From contig JAGLWF010000001.1 in assembly GCA_023133595.1 (NCBI GenBank), forward strand, positions 97,693-161,692: a stretch of DNA of 64,000 nucleotides. The letters run 5' to 3'. The notes below the pieces were generated by a model that made no database searches, had not been told where the DNA came from, and worked only from the letters and a program-made list of their open reading frames with translations. This document shows, one piece after another, positions 52,647-60,038 of the stretch (its first letter is position 1; every line of letters starts with the position of its first letter). Both the position numbers and the translations under genes were made by a program. Source of the DNA: Nanobdellota archaeon (GTDB lineage: Archaea; Nanobdellota; Nanobdellia; Woesearchaeales; WJKV01).

Positions 52647-53167
52647 GGTTTCGCGGCAAATTCTGCCAGATCTTCGTATATTGGACCATCTCCTGCGAGC
52701 GTGCTTTTGATGAGGTAGAATGCATTGACATCGAACTCTATCGGCTTTGGCTTGATTGGTTTGATTTTCTCAAGAAAGGCCTTCCTGTCATGCAGGAACT
52801 TGACGCGTGCTATTGTCAAATGGGATCTGAAGGTATGATCTAGTTTGATATCTTCTGTTGCTTTGTGGATCTTTTCAAACAAATCCTTGATCTGAGCTTC
52901 TGGCGTTGTTCTGATATGGATCACTCTGATACGTTTTGGCTGGAAAACATCAAGACCATCCAGAGTGAGTTTGAATTTGTTGAATTGTATCTCTGCTAGT
53001 CTTGTCTTTAAAGTTTCAAGGTCGTTTTCATCAATATCTCCGAGAAATTTTAATGTGACATGGAACTCTTTCGGAAGCTTCAGACCTTCCTGATCAATCT
53101 CCTTCTGGAGACGGATCAGTTCTTCTTGAACTTCTTCTGATATTTTCACAGCAATAAATAATCTCAT
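52640..53167 (-). CDS. thpR: ThpR, RNA 2',3'-cyclic phosphodiesterase (2H family)
   Basis: The protein has 175 residues from the ATG at 53167, whose MRLFIAVKI is the usual family start; another ATG lies 12 nt upstream. Two HxTx motifs, HVTLKFLG near 38 and HLTIARVK near 120, form the bilobal active site that opens 2',3'-cyclic phosphates and can ligate RNA with 2'-5' bonds. It may process tRNA halves, and EndA is nearby, which would generate such ends. A TATA-like AATATTAATAAAAG is about 27 nt upstream. The stop codon lies inside the rpsB TATA box. Confidence 0.92.
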   Translation of the reverse strand: MRLFIAVKISEEVQEELIRLQKEIDQEGLKLPKEFHVTLKFLGDIDENDLETLKTRLAEIQFNKFKLTLDGLDVFQPKRIRVIHIRTTPEAQIKDLFEKIHKATEDIKLDHTFRSHLTIARVKFLHDRKAFLEKIKPIKPKPIEFDVNAFYLIKSTLAGDGPIYEDLAEFAAKPL

Positions 53168-53205
53168 ATTTCTCAACATTGGATATTCTTTTATTAATAT
53201 TTTGG

Positions 53206-53222
53206 AAAAAAGATTAAAAAAA
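53206..53222 (-). terminator. T-tract terminator after the TRAM gene
   Basis: After the TRAM stop, the minus strand reads a run of seven T (53216-53222) and a second T-run at 53206-53211. Archaeal RNA polymerase stops at such tracts without a hairpin. The same stretch holds the thpR promoter. Confidence 0.5.
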
Positions 53223-53244
53223 TAGAAATCAATACAAATCAGAT

Positions 53245-53350
53245 TTATTCTTCTGGTGCTTCTTCAGCAGGTTCTTCCTCAGCAGGAGCTTCTTCAGCAG
53301 GAGCTTCCTCAACAGGAGCCTCTTCAGCAGGCTCTTCTGCTGGAGCTGGT
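53245..53350 (-). repeat. Imperfect tandem repeat encoding EEAPA units
   Basis: The minus strand carries 15-nt units like GAAGCTCCTGCTGAG repeated several times with small changes, giving EEAPA/EEAPV/EEEPA in protein. It probably arose by slippage or unequal exchange. Confidence 0.75.
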
Positions 53351-53658
53351 TCTTCACCAAAATCCTCTGTATCTTCTGGTTCTGGTACTGGTCCTGATTC
53401 AAGCGCTGCAACTTCTTCTGTCACTGCTTCTTTTACACCAGGTTCTGCTGGAGCTGCTTCGCCGATTTTCTCTCCAAAACCAACTTTTTTCAAGACTTTT
53501 GTTACTCTGACCTTGCATCGTTCTCCTTCCTTGACATTCGGGATAAACAACACAAAACCCTCGACTTTTGCCACACCGTCGCCTTTTGCGCCGACTGCTT
53601 CTATTGTTACATCAACTTCGTCGCCAACTTCCACTGGCGGTCTGAAACTTCTTCGCAT
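53245..53658 (-). CDS. TRAM domain protein with acidic Glu/Ala/Pro repeat tail
   Basis: The 137-residue protein has a TRAM domain at about 8-65: VGDEVDVTIEAVGAKGDGVAKVEGFVLFIPNVKEGERCKVRVTKV. TRAM is an RNA-binding beta-barrel seen in tRNA-modifying enzymes and in small archaeal proteins that act as RNA chaperones. Here a second half of about 65 residues is nearly all Glu, Ala and Pro, with EEAPA-type units. Free-standing archaeal TRAM proteins are usually 60-80 residues, so the tail is an addition. GAGGT lies 9 nt before the ATG, with a TATA box at 53703-53714 and a leader of about 25 nt. The tail may tune RNA binding or bind partners. Confidence 0.88.
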   Translation of the reverse strand: MRRSFRPPVEVGDEVDVTIEAVGAKGDGVAKVEGFVLFIPNVKEGERCKVRVTKVLKKVGFGEKIGEAAPAEPGVKEAVTEEVAALESGPVPEPEDTEDFGEEPAPAEEPAEEAPVEEAPAEEAPAEEEPAEEAPEE

Positions 53659-53738
53659 ATTTAGTACCTCACTAATAATTTTGGTGCATATTATTGAGAT
53701 GAAGTATTTAAAGGTATTGCATGGAACCTAAAGAAAAG

Positions 53739-53749
53739 GTATATAAATG
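53739..53749 (+). promoter_or_regulatory. TATA box of endA operon
   Basis: GTATATAAATG is centred 26 nt before the ATG at 53770, predicting a leaderless mRNA. It faces the TRAM promoter (TTTAAATA at 53703-53714). Confidence 0.65.
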
Positions 53750-53769
53750 CGGGTTTCATAACAAGGAGT

Positions 53770-54342
53770 ATGGCAAAGAAAACCACTAAAAAGAAGGAGA
53801 CAAAGAGCAAGGCTAAAAAGGCAGAGATCAAGGCAAAGCTGATCTCAGAGCGAGTGATTGCAGAAGCTTCTGACCAAGCTAGAGAGCTGTATAATCAAGG
53901 GAGGTATGGTAAGGTGCTAGACAGTGGAGAGATCCAGCTGAACTTGATTGAGGCACTATTCCTGCTTGAGAAAGGCAAGATCAAGATCATGTCTGGAAGG
54001 AAGAAAGTAACCCTTCAAGTCTTGATGAAAGCTCTGGAAAAGCAGGATCCTAATTTCTGGGTCAGATATGTGGTATACAAAGATTTTAGGAATAGAGGAT
54101 ATGTCATCAGCACTGCTCTGAAGTTTGGAGCAGATTTCCGAGTGTATGATCGCGGTATCAAACCAGGAGATGGTCATGCCAAATGGCTGGTATTCCCAGT
54201 CCCAGAGGAAAAGGTTTTATCGTGGTATGAATTTGCTGCAAAGAACAGAGTTGCAACCAGCACAAAAAAAAGATTGTTGATCGGTATTGTTGACAAGGAG
54301 AATGATGTTACTTACTACGAAATAAGATGGATGCGACCGTAA
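53770..54342 (+). CDS. endA: tRNA-splicing endonuclease EndA (homodimer/homotetramer type)
   Basis: The 190-residue protein begins with a Lys-rich tail (about 1-25), followed by the N-terminal EndA domain and the catalytic domain. The triad is visible: Tyr in FRVYDRG near 126, His in PGDGHAKW near 136 and Lys in TSTKKRLLIG near 165. YVVYKDFRNRGYVISTALKFGADF is the family signature. It cuts bulge-helix-bulge sites in pre-tRNA and pre-rRNA. The length is that of the single-domain subunit that assembles as a tetramer. It opens the operon EndA - unknown wHTH protein - FEN1 - Trm5. The nearby ThpR could act on the cyclic phosphate ends it makes. Confidence 0.93.
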   Translation: MAKKTTKKKETKSKAKKAEIKAKLISERVIAEASDQARELYNQGRYGKVLDSGEIQLNLIEALFLLEKGKIKIMSGRKKVTLQVLMKALEKQDPNFWVRYVVYKDFRNRGYVISTALKFGADFRVYDRGIKPGDGHAKWLVFPVPEEKVLSWYEFAAKNRVATSTKKRLLIGIVDKENDVTYYEIRWMRP

Positions 54343-54344
54343 AG

Positions 54345-55346
54345 ATGATGAATACTAAAAGTTCTGTCAGTGTTCCAGATAAGATACTTCAGATGATCAG
54401 AATTCGGGGGTATGTGCTGCCAGCAGACATAACCAGAGAGCTTAGGATAAATTCGCTTTTTGCAGGTGCACATCTTTCTGAGATGGCAGACGCTGGAAAA
54501 CTAAAAATCTCAAATACAAAAGTAGGCAGCAGCCCTGCATACTATCTTCCTGAGACTGTTTCAAGCCTGGAAAGATTAGAGAAATACTTGAACGAGAAAG
54601 ATAAGAAGACTTTCCAGATACTGAAAGAAAAGAAAATCTTGAGGGAAAAAGATTATGGCCCATTGATACAAGTATCGCTTCGTAATTTGAAAGATTTTGC
54701 AGTTCCTTTGCGGGTCAACAAGGAAGAGATCTTCTGGAAATATTTCCTTGTGCCTGATGAAGAGGCTACTCTTCTGATAAAACAATTGATTGATTCTGAA
54801 AAAGAACAGGCGATGGAAAGGGAAGCGCCAAAAGTCACTCCTCCGAAGCCAATTGTCCCAGGACCAAAAATAAAGGAAAAACCTAAACCAAAAGTGCTGC
54901 CTAAGAAGAAGATTGTCCCTGAGAAACCAAAGATAATCAAAAAAGAGAAAAAAATAGAGCCAAAAGAGGAAAAAGAGAAAGAAATCCAGACAAAGATTAT
55001 GGATGAGGGGGAAAAACAACCGGAACTTACAGTCAAAAGTGAATTCTATGACCAGATTGTTGCTTACTGTGATAAGAAGAAGATAAAGATACTAGAAGCA
55101 GAGATAATCAAGAAGGGGGATATTGAGCTTATCCTTGAGGTTCCGACTGTGATAGGAAATGTCAAATACTTTGCAAAAGCACGCAGCAAGAAACGGAACA
55201 ATGATGGAGATTTATCTTCAGCGTATGTGCGCGGACAGACAAAAAGCCTGCCGACCTTGTTCATAACAACAGGCAAAGTAACCAAAAAAGCTTTAGAGAT
55301 GCTTGGCAAGGATTTCAAACAGATGATTGTCAAAGAGATCGAATAA
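54345..55346 (+). CDS. Unknown protein: winged-helix-like N-terminus, charged linker, conserved C-terminal domain
   Basis: The protein has 333 residues from the ATG at 54345. The ORF-track start overlaps EndA by 16 nt; ATG codons at 54345 and 54348 both leave a small gap. Residues 10-70 look like a winged helix (ILQMIRIRGYVLPADITREL, AHLSEMADAGKLKISNTKVGSSPAYYL). A Pro/Lys/Glu-rich linker lies at about 150-230. The C-terminal 100 residues include GDIELILEVPTVIGNVKYFAKARSKKR and LPTLFITTGKVTKKALEML, which recalls a restriction-endonuclease-like fold (acidic residue, then K-x-K), but that is inference. Placement between EndA and FEN1 suggests a role in DNA or RNA metabolism. It is not a known family to me. 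Confidence 0.75.
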   Translation: MMNTKSSVSVPDKILQMIRIRGYVLPADITRELRINSLFAGAHLSEMADAGKLKISNTKVGSSPAYYLPETVSSLERLEKYLNEKDKKTFQILKEKKILREKDYGPLIQVSLRNLKDFAVPLRVNKEEIFWKYFLVPDEEATLLIKQLIDSEKEQAMEREAPKVTPPKPIVPGPKIKEKPKPKVLPKKKIVPEKPKIIKKEKKIEPKEEKEKEIQTKIMDEGEKQPELTVKSEFYDQIVAYCDKKKIKILEAEIIKKGDIELILEVPTVIGNVKYFAKARSKKRNNDGDLSSAYVRGQTKSLPTLFITTGKVTKKALEMLGKDFKQMIVKEIE

Positions 55347-55347
55347 G

Positions 55348-56376
55348 ATGGGTTGTGCGATTACTGAATTATTAACAGGTCAGGAGATTGAGCTTGAAGG
55401 CCTGAAAGGAAAGATTCTTGTTGTAGATGCATTCAATATGCTGTACCAATTTCTGACAACTATCCGGCAGAGAGATGGCACTCCATTAAAGGATTCAAAA
55501 GGAAACATTACTTCTCATCTTACTGGCTTGTTCAACCGTACTACAAAATTCATGGAGATTGGCATGAAACTGGCTTTTGTGTTTGACGGGGAAGTTCCAG
55601 AGCTAAAAGCTGCAGAGCGGGCAAGAAGAAAGGTTGTGAAAGAAGCTGCAAAGAAACTCTATAAAGAAGCAGTAGAAAGAGAGGATGTAGAAGCAATGGG
55701 CAAATATGCTGGAAGGTTTACACGCCTTGCAAATGATATGATTGAGGAGAGCAAAGAATTGCTCAAGGCACTAGGCTTGCCTGTTATCCAGGCAGCGACA
55801 GAAGGAGAGGCGCAGGCAGCAGCCATAGTGAAAAATAATGATGCGTGGGCTGTTGTGAGCCAGGATGCAGATTCCTTTCTGTTCGGCGCAGACAGGGTTA
55901 TCAAGAACCTGAGTGTTGCTGGAAGGCGGAAACTGCCTTCAAAATTTGCATTCACAACAGTGAAACCTCAGGTATTCGACCTGAAAGAAAATCTGAAAAA
56001 ACTGGAAATCACGCAGGATCAATTGATTGCTCTTGGTGTTCTTATTGGAACAGATTTCAATCCCGGCGGAATCAAAGGTATTGGTCCGAAGAAAGGATTA
56101 AAGCTTGTCAAGGAGCATGGAGAAGATTTTGAAAAAGTGTTTGCATCAGTCGACTGGCCGTTTGACTATTCCTGGAAAGAACCATTCAAGCTTATCAAAA
56201 ACATGAAAGTCACAGACAAATACAAGTTGGAATGGAAAAAAGTTAATCAGGAAAAAGTTATTGAAATCTTATGCAAGAGACACGATTTCTCAGAAGAGCG
56301 GGTTGTCAAGAAATTAAAGGATATTTCTAAGAAGCAAGAAAAACAAAAGCAGAAAGGATTATCACAATGGTACTGA
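55348..56376 (+). CDS. fen: Flap endonuclease 1
   Basis: The protein has 342 residues from the ATG at 55348, one base after the preceding stop; Gly2 (MGCAITELL) is needed for 5' end handling, so this start is preferred over the ORF-track one. XPG N-domain: ILVVDAFNMLYQFL near 28 and FVFDGEVPELK near 78. XPG I-domain: ATEGEAQAAAIVK near 145 and SQDADSFLFG near 165. Helix-hairpin-helix: GTDFNPGGIKGIGPKKGLKL near 230. The C-terminus QKGLSQWY fits a PCNA-binding PIP-box, with Trp-Tyr where Phe-Phe is usual. It removes 5' flaps in Okazaki fragment maturation and repair. It overlaps trm5 by 10 nt. Confidence 0.94.
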   Translation: MGCAITELLTGQEIELEGLKGKILVVDAFNMLYQFLTTIRQRDGTPLKDSKGNITSHLTGLFNRTTKFMEIGMKLAFVFDGEVPELKAAERARRKVVKEAAKKLYKEAVEREDVEAMGKYAGRFTRLANDMIEESKELLKALGLPVIQAATEGEAQAAAIVKNNDAWAVVSQDADSFLFGADRVIKNLSVAGRRKLPSKFAFTTVKPQVFDLKENLKKLEITQDQLIALGVLIGTDFNPGGIKGIGPKKGLKLVKEHGEDFEKVFASVDWPFDYSWKEPFKLIKNMKVTDKYKLEWKKVNQEKVIEILCKRHDFSEERVVKKLKDISKKQEKQKQKGLSQWY

Positions 56377-57377
56377 CTGTCAAATCAAAGCAGAAGTATG
56401 CGCAGAAGATTAAGAAATTGCTTATCTCTAAAGATATCTTTAATCAAGATTATAAAATCAAAAGAGAAAAAGGATATGTATATCTACCAGTCACAAAGAA
56501 GATATCTAAGCCAAGGCTTGATTTTGCAGACAAGAAACTTACAAAAGTAGAAAAGAAAGTATCTTTACAAGCAGTATTAAAGCAAAAATTAACAAAAAAC
56601 GAACTGGAAGCTGTTCCGTCTGCTTTTGACATTGTAGGGGAGATTGCGATCTTGGAAATAAAGGACGAGATAAAGAAGCACGAGAAATTTATTGCGCGAA
56701 CTCTGCTTAAGTTGCATAAGAATATCAAAACTGTAGTGAAGAAAGCTTCTATCCATGCAGGGGAATTTCGACTTCAGAAGATGAAGCATCTGGCAGGGAA
56801 GAGAACTAAGATTGCAATGCACAAAGAGAGTGGGGTGCGGATAAAACTGGATGTTGAGAAAGTATACTTCAGTGCAAGACTATCTAATGAAAGACTGCGA
56901 ATAGCTAAGCAGATTAAGAAAAGAGAAGATATCCTGGTCATGTTCAGTGGATGCGCTCCGTTTCCATTGGTTATTGCAAAGAATAGCCCTGCGAAACGGA
57001 TTGTAGGAATAGAAAAGAATCCTATCGGACATAAGTATGCTCTAGAGAATCTTAATCTGAACAAGAAGGTCTCTGGAAGAGTCGAGCTGTATAAAGGAGA
57101 TGTTAGAAAAATTATTCCAAAATTAAAACAGAAGTTTGACCGGATACTGATGCCATTGCCAAAGTCTGCTGAAGATTTTCTTCCTGATGCTTTGAGAGCA
57201 GCAAGAAAAGGAACAATAATCCATCTCTATGATTTCCTGGATGAAGAAGATATTCCAGATGTTGCGATTGCAAAGATAAAGAAGCATGTCAAGAAATTCA
57301 AAATTCTCAGAGTTGTGAAATGTGGACAATTCTCTCCTTCTGTATTTCGGATCTGCGTTGATTTTAAGTTAGAATAA
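56367..57377 (+). CDS. trm5: Trm5, tRNA (guanine-37-N1)-methyltransferase
   Basis: The 336-residue protein has the class I Trm5 layout. SAFDIVGEIAILEI near 85 and YFSARLSNERLRIA near 165 match the conserved FDIIGdIAI and FSPRLxtER motifs. The SAM-binding part reads VMFSGCAPFPLVIA near 190 and IVGIEKNPIGHKYALENL near 213. MPLPKSAEDFLPDAL near 258 corresponds to the usual NLPKSAHEFL, with Pro replacing Asn. The enzyme makes m1G37 (and can start wyosine formation). The SAM loop (SGCAPF) departs from the common AGVGPF. Its stop overlaps the T-tract of the minus-strand sRNA. Confidence 0.9.
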   Translation: MVLTVKSKQKYAQKIKKLLISKDIFNQDYKIKREKGYVYLPVTKKISKPRLDFADKKLTKVEKKVSLQAVLKQKLTKNELEAVPSAFDIVGEIAILEIKDEIKKHEKFIARTLLKLHKNIKTVVKKASIHAGEFRLQKMKHLAGKRTKIAMHKESGVRIKLDVEKVYFSARLSNERLRIAKQIKKREDILVMFSGCAPFPLVIAKNSPAKRIVGIEKNPIGHKYALENLNLNKKVSGRVELYKGDVRKIIPKLKQKFDRILMPLPKSAEDFLPDALRAARKGTIIHLYDFLDEEDIPDVAIAKIKKHVKKFKILRVVKCGQFSPSVFRICVDFKLE

Positions 57378-57381
57378 AAAA
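57376..57381 (-). terminator. T-tract terminator of the C/D box sRNA
   Basis: The minus strand has TTTTTT starting two bases after the GCACA closing stem of the sRNA. It overlaps the trm5 stop region on the other strand. Confidence 0.65.
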
Positions 57382-57382
57382 G

Positions 57383-57452
57383 TGTGCTCAGCAGTTACTC
57401 CGTCCATTCATCTCCGTTAGGATCAGACGGTGTTCACCTTCTTCATTGCACA
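57383..57452 (-). ncRNA. C/D box small RNA (2'-O-methylation guide)
   Basis: The 70-nt candidate is read on the minus strand. The terminal stem is TGTGC/GCACA. Then come the C box ATGAAGA (6 of 7 to RTGATGA), a 13-nt D' guide (AGGTGAACACCGT), the D' box CTGA, an 8-nt spacer, the C' box GAGATGA (6 of 7), a 16-nt D guide ending GAGTAACTG, and the D box CTGA next to the stem. A TATA box (TTTATAAA, 57475-57482) is about 26 nt before the 5' end, and T6 follows the 3' end. By the box+5 rule the methylated bases would be U in ACGGU and U in CAGUU of the targets. I could not place the targets in rRNA or tRNA. Confidence 0.82.
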
Positions 57453-57474
57453 AAATATAATATGAGAACTCTTG

Positions 57475-57482
57475 TTTATAAA
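57475..57482 (-). promoter_or_regulatory. TATA box of the C/D box sRNA
   Basis: TTTATAAA on the minus strand lies in the gap after the PAN stop. Its distance of about 26 nt to position 57452 is that expected for an archaeal start site, so the sRNA is transcribed on its own. Confidence 0.7.
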
Positions 57483-57493
57483 GTTTATGGGAT

Positions 57494-58633
57494 TTATCCA
57501 AACATCTTCACAAAATCAGTAGCATCTTCTTTTGTCTTGTCCTTGACCTTTTCGACAGCACTGATAAAATCATCGTGTACCACATGCGAACGATCCTCTC
57601 TAATTGCAAAGTAACCTGCTTCAGTACAGATAGCGCGAACCTCTGCGCCAGATAGACCTTCCATCTCATGGATAATAGTATTCCTGTTAACTTTCTTCAA
57701 ACTCATGTCTCTAGTATGGATCTTGAAAATCTGCTGCAAACCTTTGGTGTCTGGCAGGTCTATATATATCTGCCTGTCCAATCTTCCTGGTCTGATCACC
57801 GCAGGATCCAGTATGTCGCGGCGGTTTGTTGCTGCGATTATCTTGACATTGCCAAGCTCTTTGAAACCATCTAATTCTGCCAGAAGCTGCATGAATGTTC
57901 TTTGGACTTCCCGTTCTCCAGAAGTGCCAATGTCCATTCTTTGTGATGCTAGTGCATCAAGCTCATCGATGAATACAATAGAAGGTGCTTTCTCCCGTGC
58001 AAGTTCAAATATTTCGCGCACTAATTTTGCTCCTTCACCAATAAATTTCTGCACTAACTCTGATCCAACAATCTCAATAAATGTGGAATTAGTGCTTGCT
58101 GCCACTGCTTTGGCCAACAATGTTTTTCCAGTACCTGGCGGGCCGTGGAGCAGTATTCCCTTTGGGGGCTTGATTCCAACTTTCTCGAAAAGTTCTGGCT
58201 TCAGGAGCGGAAGTTCGATAACTTCTTTTATCTCCTCTCTCTCAGCCGCTAATCCACCGATATCTTTCCAGGATACTATTGGTTTATCAATTATGACAAA
58301 TTTCTCAACATTGAACTTTTTCATGGAATGGACTTTATCAACAATAACAAGATTCTTTTGATGCGCCAGGACAAAATCTCCAGGCTTTAGTTTGTTTACA
58401 TTGCTAGAGATGTTCACAAAAAATTCGTTTCCATTCTTCAGACTTAGAATAGCCTTATCATCTATCAGGTCCCTGACTTCACAAATCAAAAATGGAGGGG
58501 TGTGAAATTTTGCCATCTCATTCTTGAGATGCTCGATAGTATTACGCAGAATCCTGTTCTCCTCTTCTAAAGAACTAATGTTAGTAGTGTACCCATACAT
58601 CGCCTTTTCAAGTTCGTCTGATTTCGTCCCCAT
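57494..58633 (-). CDS. pan: Proteasome-activating nucleotidase PAN
   Basis: The protein has 379 residues from the ATG at 58633; the ORF-track start is a GTG only 15 nt from the TATA box. An N-terminal coiled coil (about 18-43) is followed by an OB domain (about 46-105) and an AAA+ domain. Walker A is GPPGTGKT near 165, Walker B IVFIDELDAL near 225, and the Arg-finger region RPGRLDRQI near 288. PPKGILLHGPPG and ELVQKFIGEGAKLVREIF carry the pore and sensor regions. It unfolds proteins for the 20S proteasome. The C-terminus ends KMFG: hydrophobic-Phe-X instead of the usual HbYX, so docking may be altered. The TATA-like CCTTTATATAG box is about 30 nt upstream. Confidence 0.93.
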   Translation of the reverse strand: MGTKSDELEKAMYGYTTNISSLEEENRILRNTIEHLKNEMAKFHTPPFLICEVRDLIDDKAILSLKNGNEFFVNISSNVNKLKPGDFVLAHQKNLVIVDKVHSMKKFNVEKFVIIDKPIVSWKDIGGLAAEREEIKEVIELPLLKPELFEKVGIKPPKGILLHGPPGTGKTLLAKAVAASTNSTFIEIVGSELVQKFIGEGAKLVREIFELAREKAPSIVFIDELDALASQRMDIGTSGEREVQRTFMQLLAELDGFKELGNVKIIAATNRRDILDPAVIRPGRLDRQIYIDLPDTKGLQQIFKIHTRDMSLKKVNRNTIIHEMEGLSGAEVRAICTEAGYFAIREDRSHVVHDDFISAVEKVKDKTKEDATDFVKMFG

Positions 58634-58683
58634 TCCAATATACAACACCGCTTGTAACTATATAAAGGTTTTGTTTCTTTCAG

Positions 58684-58689
58684 AAAAAA
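58684..58689 (-). terminator. T-tract after tldE
   Basis: The minus strand has TTTTTT about 15 nt after the tldE stop, a plausible archaeal terminator at the end of the 62696-58705 operon. PAN downstream has its own promoter. Confidence 0.5.
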
Positions 58690-58704
58690 CAACACATAAA
58701 CTTT

Positions 58705-60036
58705 TTAACCAGTACTTCGGGTGATGTTCACGTTTTTAATCTTTACGCTTCCTGAAACAATCGGTCCAGTAACCTCCCAGCCAGAATGTTGTGATTGTTC
58801 TTTTGTACTTTCTACGATATTCGAGAAGATGCGCAGCATATTATCAGAGATTCTTATATCTTTAACAGGATGCATTAGTTTTCCGTTTTTGTAGAGGAAG
58901 ATCCCATCACGCGGAATCGTGGAAAAATTACCTTTAAGATAATTCTGGAAACGAGTGTACCAAAGATTTGTAATATGCAATCCTGTAAATCCATCAAATA
59001 TCTTTTTCTTTGATACTTTTCCTTTCTTGAGGATTAGATTAGTATTTGTAGGGTAGAGCAGACCTGCATTTGCTGTTGTCTTTGTATTGTATCTTTTTGC
59101 AGTGCTTGTATTATGGAGATATGTCTTCAGTTTACCCTTATCAATGAGTAATGTCTTTTGTTTTGGAACTCCTTCTGCATCAAATTTAGATGTCTCAAGA
59201 CCGCCAGGGTATGTCCCGTCATCATAAACAGTGACTTCCTTTGAAGCAACTTTCTTTCCAAGTTTATCTCTAAAAAAAGAATGGCCTGACTCTATTGCAG
59301 AGATTCTCGCAGAATAGCCGACATTCTCCAAAAAATCCCCGAATGGATAGGGCCCCATGATAAGATTATACTTTCCTGCCTTGATTTTTTGCGGATCTTT
59401 TGCAGCAACAGCAATCTTCGCTGATTCTATCCCGCTCTTTTCTGGTTTTAATTCCGAAAGAATACGGCATACTTGGTTGGAATATCCAGAGGCATTCTTC
59501 TCAACATGGCTTCTGAAGGAAAGGTATAGTCCTGTCCCCTTATCTTTTGTTTCGACATTATTTGATGTCAACAATGTTTCTTCAGATTCTGCAAACTCAA
59601 AGACACCGTTACATCTTTTTGCACCTTCTGAAAATGCTGCATTCATCGCAGCCTCGACAATATCTATGCTTTTATCGCCTATTTTTGAGACTTTCTTATC
59701 ATGTGTTCTTTCGTGTTTTTTATATTTGAACGGTCCCTCTGCTAATCCATGATATTTTTTGTTTGGTTCCATTGCTTTTGCAAAGGACATTGCTTTTTTC
59801 ACAAAGCTAATAATATCTTTTCTGCTAAACTCTTCCATATATGAAGTTATGATCCTTTTATTTAATTCAAACATAATTGCAACATACTCGTGCTGCCAGA
59901 TCTTGGTTGCAGCAATCTCATTATTCGAGAACTTTATCTGTGACTTTGTATCATTACGTAATTCTAGTGCGATATCACCTGCTCCTTTTTTCTGCAGTTC
60001 AGACATTAATGTTTTCAAAAATTTGTTCTTATCCAT
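58705..60036 (-). CDS. tldE: TldE/PmbA-type subunit of a TldD/TldE metalloprotease
   Basis: The 443-residue protein is a PmbA/TldE-type relative of TldD without the HExxxH zinc site. The N-terminal domain includes ALELRNDTKSQIKFSNNEIAATKIW and the C-terminal domain NLIMGPYPFGDFLENVGYSA (the position where TldD has HExxxH) and DGIFLYKNGKLMHPVKDIRISDN. In bacteria the TldD-TldE pair forms a dimer that degrades unfolded peptides and matures modified peptides. It follows TldD after 2 nt, so the two are surely one complex. The start has another gene end directly before it. Confidence 0.92.
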   Translation of the reverse strand: MDKNKFLKTLMSELQKKGAGDIALELRNDTKSQIKFSNNEIAATKIWQHEYVAIMFELNKRIITSYMEEFSRKDIISFVKKAMSFAKAMEPNKKYHGLAEGPFKYKKHERTHDKKVSKIGDKSIDIVEAAMNAAFSEGAKRCNGVFEFAESEETLLTSNNVETKDKGTGLYLSFRSHVEKNASGYSNQVCRILSELKPEKSGIESAKIAVAAKDPQKIKAGKYNLIMGPYPFGDFLENVGYSARISAIESGHSFFRDKLGKKVASKEVTVYDDGTYPGGLETSKFDAEGVPKQKTLLIDKGKLKTYLHNTSTAKRYNTKTTANAGLLYPTNTNLILKKGKVSKKKIFDGFTGLHITNLWYTRFQNYLKGNFSTIPRDGIFLYKNGKLMHPVKDIRISDNMLRIFSNIVESTKEQSQHSGWEVTGPIVSGSVKIKNVNITRSTG

Positions 60037-60038
60037 TT

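Noticed and set aside
54576-55036. Two long minus-strand ORFs rich in Phe and Ser
   Set aside because: They are shadows of the Lys/Glu-rich linker of the unknown protein on the plus strand.
57705-58361. 218-residue ORF on the plus strand
   Set aside because: It is antisense to the PAN AAA+ region; the codons follow the real gene in the other strand.
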